From assembly GCA_044349205.1 (NCBI GenBank), contig JBIKRJ010000062.1, forward strand, positions 1 through 11,135: a DNA stretch of 11,135 nt. The letters are read 5' to 3'. Made by a program: the position numbers and the translations under genes. The notes beneath the pieces were generated by a model that saw nothing but the letters and a program-made list of their open reading frames with translations, did not search any database and was not told the DNA's origin. This document shows, piece by piece, positions 1 through 5,819 of this stretch. The first letter of the stretch is position 1. Each line of letters begins with the position of its first letter. The stretch comes from UBA9547 sp044349205 (GTDB lineage: Bacteria; Bacteroidota; Bacteroidia; Cytophagales; UBA9547).

Positions 1-99
1 AAATCAAATTGATAGGGTGAATAAGTGAGCCAACGTACTGTTGAAAATAATCAGAAGAAGTACGAATATTCGCTAACGAAAAATCAAGATTTAATCAGC

Positions 100-136
100 A
101 CTTCTTTTCGTAGGAGTTCAAAAAAACGAAAGAAGT
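100..136. repeat. Imperfect inverted repeat (hairpin)
   Basis: ACTTCTTTTCG (100-110) pairs with CGAAAGAAGT (127-136) with one bulged base, around a 16-base A-rich loop. No T-run follows on the + strand, so it is not a convincing terminator for a rightward gene. If the leftward promoter is real, this would sit in that transcript's leader. Confidence 0.35.
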
Positions 137-150
137 TCACCAAGCTGAAA

Positions 151-176
151 TAGGCCTTTTTATAGGGAAAAACCTA
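151..176. repeat. Imperfect inverted repeat (small hairpin)
   Basis: TAGG (151-154) pairs with CCTA (173-176) and TTTTT (157-161) with AAAAA (168-172), leaving CC bulged on one side and a 6-base loop. It lies just downstream of the expected start of the candidate leftward transcript. The stem is AT-rich and weak, with no T-run in either direction long enough to call a terminator. Confidence 0.25.
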
Positions 177-208
177 CAAATATAGTGGTCGTTTTTTCAC
201 AATGCAAA
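177..208 (-). promoter_or_regulatory. Candidate divergent (leftward) promoter
   Basis: On the minus strand, TTTG (208-205) and TATATTTG (184-177) match the Bacteroidota -33 and -7 elements with 20 bases between them, which is within the usual spacing. A leftward transcript would start near 170 and leave the window without meeting an ATG. It would serve a divergent gene beyond the left edge with a leader longer than 170 bases, or a small RNA. It is less certain than the forward promoter because no target gene is visible and the region is AT-rich. Confidence 0.35.
182..189 (+). repeat. Direct repeat ATAGTGGT, copy 1
   Basis: ATAGTGGT occurs here and again at 260-267, with the copies starting 78 bases apart. 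This copy overlaps the -7 box of the candidate leftward promoter by three bases. The paired position at the two promoters is what makes it a possible regulator site; an 8-mer shared by chance in 300 bases is not impossible. Confidence 0.35.
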
Positions 209-255
209 TTTTTTAACGTCTGAAAAAAATATATTTTATAAATACAAAATCTTAC

Positions 256-284
256 TTGCATAGTGGTAAAAAAATATAATTTTG
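256..284 (+). promoter_or_regulatory. Bacteroidota-type promoter for the three-gene cluster
   Basis: TTG at 256-258 and TAATTTTG at 277-284 match the Bacteroidota housekeeping promoter pattern (TTG or TTTG at about -33, TAnnTTTG at about -7), with 18 bases between them. Transcription would begin around 289-292, giving a 5' leader of about 33 bases to the ATG at 324. This is the only good match placed to drive gene 1, and since gene 2 overlaps gene 1 and gene 3 follows after 3 bases it probably drives all three. The AT-rich background raises the chance of spurious matches. Confidence 0.6.
260..267 (+). repeat. Direct repeat ATAGTGGT, copy 2
   Basis: Second copy of ATAGTGGT, lying in the spacer between the -33 and -7 elements of the forward promoter. 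A protein bound here would contact the promoter face directly. It also overlaps the left arm of the inverted repeat at 263-288. Confidence 0.35.
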
Positions 285-288
285 CCAC
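263..288. promoter_or_regulatory. Inverted repeat over the forward -7 box, possible operator
   Basis: GTGGTAAAA (263-271) and TTTTGCCAC (280-288) are inverted copies with 8 of 9 positions matching, separated by 8 bases. The right arm includes most of the TAATTTTG element. Because it lies upstream of the expected transcription start, it would act as DNA rather than as an RNA hairpin. It fits a repressor operator, but no regulator gene is visible, so this is inference from position. Confidence 0.3.
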
Positions 289-323
289 GAAAAAATTATC
301 TAAAAACAATCTAACTAACTAAA

Positions 324-3300
324 ATGAAATTCAAGATTTTCTTCTTGTCGCTCTTTTTTGCGTCCTTACATTTCGCCAAGGCCGCATCCATTTCTTCCAA
401 AATATCGGGCAACTGGTCTAGTACTACTACTTGGAACGGTGGCGTAGTGCCTGGCCCCAACGACGATGTGACCATTTCATTGGGCAATACGGTGTTGTTG
501 GATGTGAATACGACAGTGTTGAGCATTTCGGTAAACGGCACCCTGAATGCCGACCAAAGCAAAGATCTTTCGGTAAGTGCGCGGTACATTATGGTACACG
601 GTGCCTTCAATTGGGGCTCGGAATTGAATCCCTATACCCGCAAGGGAGTCATCACGCTCACTGGTTCCGACAAATCGGCCAATATAATGGGTATGGGCAC
701 CAAAATGATAGGCGTAATGGGAGGCGGTACCCTGCGCCTGCATGGCCAAAACCGTGTAAACTGGACAATGCTGAACCAAACGGCGGCGGTAAATGCCACA
801 AGCATTGTGCTTCAGGATGCAGTAGATTGGAACATAGGGGAAGAAATCATCATCACTACCACGGGTCGCGAACACGATTTGGACAAAAAACTAAACTACA
901 CCCAAACCGAAAAAAGAACCATAACGGCCATTTCTTCAGACCGTAAAACAATATCGCTCGACAAGCCACTACAATACTTGCACTATGGTAGTTTGCAAAC
1001 CTATACCAACGGCACCAAAACTTGGACTTTGGACGAAAGAGCCGAAGTGGGCTTGCTGACGAGAAACCTAAAAGTGCAAGGCGACGCAAGTTCCGAAACA
1101 AACCAATTTGGCGGCCACATCATGAGTATGGACGGGTGCAAGGCGTACCTGTCGGGGGTAGAGCTTTTCAGAATGGGGCAAGCTGGCCTCAATGCGCGAT
1201 ATCCCTTCCACTGGCATTTGACCAACGACGTAAAAGGGCAGTTTTTCAAAGGCTCTTCGGTACACCATTCCTTTCAGAGGGCTGTGACGGTGCATGCCGC
1301 GCAAAATGCTACCGTACAAGACAATGTGATGTACGACATATTGGGACATGCCATTTTTTTGGAGGACGGCAACGAAACGGGCACCTTAGTGAAGAACAAC
1401 TTGATTTCATACGTTCACAAGCCCGACAGAGACAAAGTGATTCGTCCCAGCGATGTATTCAACCTGCCTTCGCGTATTGACGGGCCTTCAGGAATTTGGG
1501 TTTCACATCCTACAAATGATTTGGTAAATAATGCTGTTTCAAGCTGTGGTACAGGTATTTGGTATGCTTTGTTGGATCATCCGGACGGCCCTTCTTTCGA
1601 CCCCAATGTTCGGGTAAACAATAAACCTCTAGGAAATGTGGATGGCAACAGAACACACAGTTGTTATGCCGGCTTTATGGTAGATTTTGCGGATGTTGAC
1701 AATCGTTCTAGGACTGAAGCCGTGCATTATCATTGTCCGGCTGGGCAGGTGGTGAAAAATGCTACTTCATTCCATTGCTTGCGCACTTTGTGGTGGAGAG
1801 GAAATGCAGCAACTTTTGAAAATGCCATGACGGCAAACCCCTACACGCATCAAGGAGGCAATGTGTTTACTTTTTATGGCACCTTTAAAAACTCTTTGAT
1901 GGTAGGTCATTCAGCCAACAAAACCAGTTCGTCCGATGTGATGATGTACGGTACTGCGATGTACGATGGCAACCACGAATTGGTAAACTGCCATTTCGAG
2001 AATTTCGACAAAACCAATCAAGCGATCACGACCATGATAGGCGGGGCAAGTAAAAATTTGCCCATGACAATGGAAAATTGTACTAAGAAAAATGCGCGTG
2101 TGATGCACTTGTCGAAAACGTGGGACGGCAACCCTGAAGAACAAAACACCTATTCGTCACTAATTTGGGATAAAACGGGGCAAATATTGGGTGCAGCCAA
2201 CAGATGGTCGGTACTCAATCATCCTTTCTTGACCGACAATACTTTTACCAAACTAGATGCGGGCAACGACATTGGGGGAGCCTATTCCAACAATCCTTTT
2301 GCGCGCCTTCGTTTTGTGGTGCACGACATTACCGAACAAACCAAAACCACTTTGTATGCCGAATGGGCCGATGGCCACCAAGCACACAACCGTCCGCTGG
2401 GGCCTCACTGGGAAATGGCTGTTATGCCTAACAGTGCCCGTATGTACCGTTTCCGCATGACCGACTATACGCCCAAGAAAATGACCGTCAGTTTTGGCCA
2501 AGCGCGTGTTGGAGACAAAATACGTTTTTTCATAGAAGGCATGCCACAATCCATGAATGTAGTTTCACATAACGAATGGCCTTACGACAACAAAACCCCT
2601 TTGCGTAGGGTGTTTTCGCAAGCCGACTACAATGCGGCAAGCGACAACGTATATTACTGGGATGGTTCTAGAGCCTTTTTCCAATTGATAGCCCGTTATT
2701 CCAACGATGAAAGAACCGAAAACATCTTAATTACCTCGCCCACAGGCAGTCATCTTGGGGTGGCTCCTGTTGCTTCCAGACCATTCATGGGCCAGAGATG
2801 GGGTATCAACAGCATTGTGCAAGCCGAGGATTTTGACCACGGCGGACAGGGAGTTGCTTATTTTGAAAAAAGGGCATTCGACTACCTGACCATGGCCGAA
2901 TTCAAAAACTTTGATCACTTGGACAACAGGCAGGGCGAAATGGTGGATTTGTCCAAAATGAGTCCCCAATCGACCAACTACTACATATCCGATATCAAAA
3001 CAAACGAGTGGTGGAATTATTCCTTCCAAATGCCCACAGCAGGTACATATACCATCAAGGCCAGCATGGCTTCTTCAGTGGCCAACAATCAGTTCCGTAT
3101 ATTGGTAGATGGCTTAGAAGTAGGGCGTAAGACTTTTGCCGCCAGCGACTTTAGTACCCACACTTTCACCACCAGCATCACGCGCGGCAATCACACCATA
3201 AGGGTAGAAGCCCTTACCGATGGCATGACATTCGATTGGCTTTCGGTGCAAAACAGCAGCACTGCAGCGCCTTTTGTGAACATAACCAAGCCAACTGAAA

Positions 3301-5819
3301 ATCAAAAACTGGCAGGTGTGGCTACGTTTGAAGCCACGGCTTCCAACGACAATGTAAACAATGGCAACGGCATAGCTTCGGTGGTATTTACCTTGAAATT
3401 GGAAGGAGTGACAGTAGCCACTTTTACCGACAATACCGCTCTTTACCAGTGGAATTACGATACCAAGGCACTTAAAAATGGTTCTTACGAACTGACAGTG
3501 ACGGCTAGAAACACGTCGAATGTAAGCAATACGAAAGTAATGGCGGTGAACATTGAAAACCCTTACGATTGTGCGGGCGTGTTGAATGGAACTGCCTTTG
3601 TAGATGCCTGCGGCAAATGTACAGGTGGCAATACAGGCAAACCATTGTGTTCCGATACTTTGTGGGACAAAGGTTTTCAACTGTGGGGTTGGGCTTGGGG
3701 TGCCGATGTCACTTTTACCCAAACCGATGAAACAATCGAAGCCACTTCGACTGGAGGCAACCGCCATTTTTGGTCGCCCGACAACGTGTTTATTCCTACC
3801 GAACAGTTTAGGTATTTTCATGTGCGCATGAAAAATCCGGGTACAGAAACCATGGGAAGAATTTCATGGTTCCGTGCCGACGGCACCAACGCAGGACATA
3901 GCTATCCGTTGTCTGCAAACAAAACAGCCTATGTAGACTATGTGATAGACCTAAGTACCGTGCCTAACTACAACGGCCTCATTAAAAGGCTATTGTTTCA
4001 ACCTACACAGGGTAGCAATATAGGCACCTCAGTGTCTATCGACCGTATCGAGTTTTCGAGAATAGACCGTCGCGATTGCAATGGGGTGTGGCGGGGTACT
4101 GCCTATAAAGACCAATGCAACGCCTGTGTAGGCGGCAATACGGGCAAAACCTCGGCCAGTGGTTGCGATGGCACCATCACCATAGTACCGTACTTCAATA
4201 TCAATAGGGTAGGGTGGAAAGCAGGTGCTACTGCCAATGCCTGTCCGGGCGATACCGTTTCTTTTGGGCCACATCCAGTCGAAGCCAATGGCTGGTCGTG
4301 GACAGGCCCCAATGGATTTAAGGCCACTACCAGGGAAATTCGCTTGTCGAATATTACCACGCTACAAGCTGGTAATTACGTCGCTACTTTTACAAATGCT
4401 TTTGGCAACAAAGCATCACTTACGCACAGCATTACCCTTAACCCCGCAACGGCCACCATTACTTCCAGCACGGGCAACCTTATTAAAGCTGGTCAGGCTA
4501 CTACGCTTACTGCCAATGCCGGTAATACAAAATATGTGTGGTATAAAAGCAATCTTTTTGTCGATTCGGCCAAAACCTCTATTTCGGTCATAGACCCTGC
4601 CAGTTACACCGTGAGGGTGACCAACTCATTTGGTTGCAGGGCAACTTCTTCCGCATTTAATTTAAGCGTGGACCCTTCAAGCCTTACCACCTTCTGGCAT
4701 TTTAACAATGGCATGGAAGGATGGAATACGTTCAATCAAATTTCATTCACAACTTCCAATAGCCTTGCAACAGGAGCAGTTTCAGGCGGCGACCCTTACA
4801 TGTATTCGCCCAATTTATTGGCAGTTTCAGCAACCGATTATCCTCATGTGCTTGTGGGTATGCAAAATTTGACAAGCTCTAATACTGCCGAGCTATTTTG
4901 GGCAAGGAATGACGATGGCAATTTCAACGGAACAAAAAGAGTTTCCTTTCCCATCGTTCCCAACGATACCAAAGTCAGGTATTATTTGATCGATTTGTCG
5001 GCCAATGCCGAATGGAAAGGTCTTATCAAGCAGTTGAGATTAGACCCCACGGTGTCGGTAACGAGTGGTTCGGTCAGAATTGACTTTATCAAATTCTTAG
5101 GAGCTTATCCGTCCAATGCTTTGGCAGTTCCTGGAACTATTCAAATCGAAGATTTCAACAAGGGTGGGCAGGGCAATGCCTATTTCGACGCCGATGCGCC
5201 CAACAATGGTAGTCAGTACAGATCAACCGAAAGCGTGGACATCGAACTTTGTGCCGAAGGGGGCTTCAACATAGGCTGGACAGCCAAGGGCGAATGGATG
5301 GAATATTTGGTGAATGTTAGCAGAACTGGCTTTTACGATGTGTTGATGCGACTTGCTTCGGCCACCAACAGCAACGCTTTCCATTTGGAGCTGGACGGCG
5401 AAACCATCGTGCCAACCACGACTGTGAACACCCTTGGTGGCTTGCAACAATATTTCGACATTAAGTCTACAGCCAATTTGCTCCAAGGCAAGCATGTTTT
5501 AAAGTTTGTGGTGGACAATGCCACGGGCGGTTTCAACTTGAACAAGTTGACCTTTGCCCAGGCACTCACTACCAATTTGCAAGAGAATACTTTACATGAA
5601 AACATCTCCGTTTTCCCCAATCCAGCGCAAGATCTGCTCACCATCCGTTTGGATATGGTGCGCGGCACCCATTTGGAAATCATCAACCTATTGGGCGAGG
5701 TAGTGTACAGGAGTCCTGTTTCTGGCAACGAGCACACCTTGTCGGTAGCCGATTTCGCCTCTGGAGTATATGTGCTGAAAATAGACGGAAAAAGCCATAA
5801 AATAATGGTTGGAAGATGA
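324..5819 (+). CDS. Secreted G8/CEMIP-like beta-helix protein with CBM6 domains and T9SS tail
   Basis: 1831 residues. The signal peptide is about 1-20 (hydrophobic core, cut after AKA). A G8 domain (about 24-140) shows W37-N-G-G-V-V-P-G. Residues about 141-800 form a right-handed beta-helix region. RYPFHWHL (292-299), VHHSFQRAVTVH (313-324), LGHAIFLEDG (340-349) and VYYWDG (776-781) match, from memory, blocks of vertebrate CEMIP/TMEM2 in the same order; those proteins depolymerise hyaluronan. The tail contains CBM6 (830-976), Ig-like (983-1078), a Cys motif (1082-1105), beta-sandwich (1112-1248), a second Cys motif (1251-1274), two Ig/PKD-like domains (1290-1449), a W-x-F-N...EGW beta-sandwich (1453-1596), CBM6 (1597-1747) and a type A sorting domain (1755-1831). 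The ATG at 324 gives a clean signal peptide and follows an A-rich leader. The protein is probably cell-surface or released. The substrate is unknown: hyaluronan-like, pectic or another uronic polymer is possible, and a purely binding role cannot be excluded. Confidence 0.85.
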   Translation: MKFKIFFLSLFFASLHFAKAASISSKISGNWSSTTTWNGGVVPGPNDDVTISLGNTVLLDVNTTVLSISVNGTLNADQSKDLSVSARYIMVHGAFNWGSELNPYTRKGVITLTGSDKSANIMGMGTKMIGVMGGGTLRLHGQNRVNWTMLNQTAAVNATSIVLQDAVDWNIGEEIIITTTGREHDLDKKLNYTQTEKRTITAISSDRKTISLDKPLQYLHYGSLQTYTNGTKTWTLDERAEVGLLTRNLKVQGDASSETNQFGGHIMSMDGCKAYLSGVELFRMGQAGLNARYPFHWHLTNDVKGQFFKGSSVHHSFQRAVTVHAAQNATVQDNVMYDILGHAIFLEDGNETGTLVKNNLISYVHKPDRDKVIRPSDVFNLPSRIDGPSGIWVSHPTNDLVNNAVSSCGTGIWYALLDHPDGPSFDPNVRVNNKPLGNVDGNRTHSCYAGFMVDFADVDNRSRTEAVHYHCPAGQVVKNATSFHCLRTLWWRGNAATFENAMTANPYTHQGGNVFTFYGTFKNSLMVGHSANKTSSSDVMMYGTAMYDGNHELVNCHFENFDKTNQAITTMIGGASKNLPMTMENCTKKNARVMHLSKTWDGNPEEQNTYSSLIWDKTGQILGAANRWSVLNHPFLTDNTFTKLDAGNDIGGAYSNNPFARLRFVVHDITEQTKTTLYAEWADGHQAHNRPLGPHWEMAVMPNSARMYRFRMTDYTPKKMTVSFGQARVGDKIRFFIEGMPQSMNVVSHNEWPYDNKTPLRRVFSQADYNAASDNVYYWDGSRAFFQLIARYSNDERTENILITSPTGSHLGVAPVASRPFMGQRWGINSIVQAEDFDHGGQGVAYFEKRAFDYLTMAEFKNFDHLDNRQGEMVDLSKMSPQSTNYYISDIKTNEWWNYSFQMPTAGTYTIKASMASSVANNQFRILVDGLEVGRKTFAASDFSTHTFTTSITRGNHTIRVEALTDGMTFDWLSVQNSSTAAPFVNITKPTENQKLAGVATFEATASNDNVNNGNGIASVVFTLKLEGVTVATFTDNTALYQWNYDTKALKNGSYELTVTARNTSNVSNTKVMAVNIENPYDCAGVLNGTAFVDACGKCTGGNTGKPLCSDTLWDKGFQLWGWAWGADVTFTQTDETIEATSTGGNRHFWSPDNVFIPTEQFRYFHVRMKNPGTETMGRISWFRADGTNAGHSYPLSANKTAYVDYVIDLSTVPNYNGLIKRLLFQPTQGSNIGTSVSIDRIEFSRIDRRDCNGVWRGTAYKDQCNACVGGNTGKTSASGCDGTITIVPYFNINRVGWKAGATANACPGDTVSFGPHPVEANGWSWTGPNGFKATTREIRLSNITTLQAGNYVATFTNAFGNKASLTHSITLNPATATITSSTGNLIKAGQATTLTANAGNTKYVWYKSNLFVDSAKTSISVIDPASYTVRVTNSFGCRATSSAFNLSVDPSSLTTFWHFNNGMEGWNTFNQISFTTSNSLATGAVSGGDPYMYSPNLLAVSATDYPHVLVGMQNLTSSNTAELFWARNDDGNFNGTKRVSFPIVPNDTKVRYYLIDLSANAEWKGLIKQLRLDPTVSVTSGSVRIDFIKFLGAYPSNALAVPGTIQIEDFNKGGQGNAYFDADAPNNGSQYRSTESVDIELCAEGGFNIGWTAKGEWMEYLVNVSRTGFYDVLMRLASATNSNAFHLELDGETIVPTTTVNTLGGLQQYFDIKSTANLLQGKHVLKFVVDNATGGFNLNKLTFAQALTTNLQENTLHENISVFPNPAQDLLTIRLDMVRGTHLEIINLLGEVVYRSPVSGNEHTLSVADFASGVYVLKIDGKSHKIMVGR
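393..743 (+). other. G8 domain of gene 1
   Basis: Residues about 24-140 show the G8 pattern: a tryptophan-rich start (GNW, TTW), W37-NGG-VVPGPNDDVTI, an LLD strand, repeated V/I-rich beta strands, and glycines at regular spacing. G8 domains occur in PKHD1, CEMIP, TMEM2 and bacterial extracellular proteins, usually preceding a parallel beta-helix as here. The domain's own function is not established; a carbohydrate-binding or structural cap role is assumed in the literature. Confidence 0.8.
2811..3251 (+). other. CBM6 domain 1 of gene 1
   Basis: Residues about 830-976 begin with VQAEDFDHGGQGVAYFE, continue with NEWWNYSFQMPTAGTYTI and end with GMTFDWLSV. This is the CBM6 layout: an opening AEDFD strand, an aromatic E-W-x-x-Y strand, a GTY strand, and a final strand with aromatic and D-W residues. 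It is more divergent than the second CBM6, with an insert around 848-880. Binding to a beta-glycan is the usual CBM6 role; the ligand here is not predictable. Confidence 0.7.
3567..3638 (+). repeat. Cysteine linker motif, copy 1
   Basis: Residues 1082-1105 follow the pattern D-C-x-G-...-G-T-A-x-x-D-x-C-x-x-C-x-G-G-N-T-G. Cysteines are at 1083, 1096 and 1099, with a further one at 1109, so two disulfides are possible. The same pattern recurs at 1251-1274. Short modules of this type separate domains in large secreted Bacteroidota proteins. The role is probably a rigid, disulfide- or calcium-stabilised spacer, which is inference. Confidence 0.7.
3657..4067 (+). other. Beta-sandwich module between the Cys motifs (divergent copy)
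   Basis: Residues about 1112-1248 lie exactly between the two cysteine motifs. The second half, YVIDLSTVPNYNGLIKRLLF followed by VSIDRIEF, parallels YYLIDLSANAEWKGLIKQLRL and VRIDFIKF of the W-x-F-N...EGW module at 1453-1596, so it looks like a distant member of the same beta-sandwich family. It is rich in aromatic residues at its start (W-G-W-A-W), which may form a sugar-binding surface. No named family is assigned. Confidence 0.5.
4074..4145 (+). repeat. Cysteine linker motif, copy 2
   Basis: Residues 1251-1274 repeat the pattern of 1082-1105: D-C-N-G, G-T-A-Y, D-x-C-x-x-C, G-G-N-T-G. Cysteines are at 1252, 1265 and 1268, with C1281 beyond. The C-x12-C-x2-C spacing is identical in both copies, and the fourth cysteine is 9 residues further on in copy 1 and 12 in copy 2. 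Confidence 0.7.
4680..5564 (+). repeat. Two-domain module (W-x-F-N...EGW sandwich + CBM6), copy in gene 1
   Basis: Residues about 1453-1747. The first half opens FWHFNNGMEGWNTF and includes DPYMYSPN, MQNLTSSNTAELFW, KRVSFPI, IDLSANAEWKGLIKQLRLDP and a closing IDFIKF strand. The second half is a CBM6 with IEDFNKGGQGNAYFD, GEWMEYLVNV and GGFNLNKLTF. The same pair in the same order lies in gene 2. Short exact DNA matches (4933-4954 with 7101-7122; 5289-5311 with 7454-7476) suggest fairly recent duplication or gene conversion, since synonymous positions in these stretches are also identical. Confidence 0.8.
5586..5816 (+). other. T9SS type A C-terminal sorting domain of gene 1
   Basis: Residues about 1755-1831 contain ISVFPNPAQDLLTI, LLGEVVY and a closing GVYVLKIDGKSHKIMVGR. 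This is the type A sorting signal (family TIGR04183): an FPNPA-x-D start, an N-L-x-G-E-x-V/I strand and a G-x-Y-x-x-x-I/V strand, ending in a basic tail. It directs export across the outer membrane by the Por/Gld/Spr machinery, usually with cleavage of the tail. Confidence 0.92.

Larger units (their letters stand above)
1..323. other. Non-coding AT-rich leader region
   Basis: No reading frame of useful length exists here: all three forward frames hit stops quickly, and the reverse strand has no ATG (no CAT on the + strand) between 1 and about 200. The stretch is AT-rich with several A and T tracts. It contains the forward promoter for the three-gene cluster, a candidate leftward promoter, a 10-base palindrome CGAATATTCG (63-72) and two imperfect hairpins (100-136 and 151-176). 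It is best read as an intergenic region between the cluster and an unseen gene to the left, probably divergently oriented if the leftward promoter is real. Confidence 0.75.

Noticed and set aside
151..176. Rho-independent terminator for an upstream gene
   Set aside because: The stem is short, AT-rich and bulged, and no T-run follows on either strand.
3114..3821. 235-residue open frame on the minus strand
   Set aside because: It lies fully inside gene 1 opposite the CBM6, Ig-like and Cys-motif regions. The composition is that of a shadow frame, with no domain or signal.
4225..4593. 122-residue + strand frame inside gene 1
   Set aside because: Out-of-frame shadow of the Ig-like domains, with no leader of its own and leucine/proline-rich low-complexity sequence.
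5817..5819. Frameshift splitting one larger gene into genes 1 and 2
   Set aside because: Gene 1 ends in a complete sorting domain and gene 2 begins with its own signal peptide, so the ATGA overlap is a true gene boundary.
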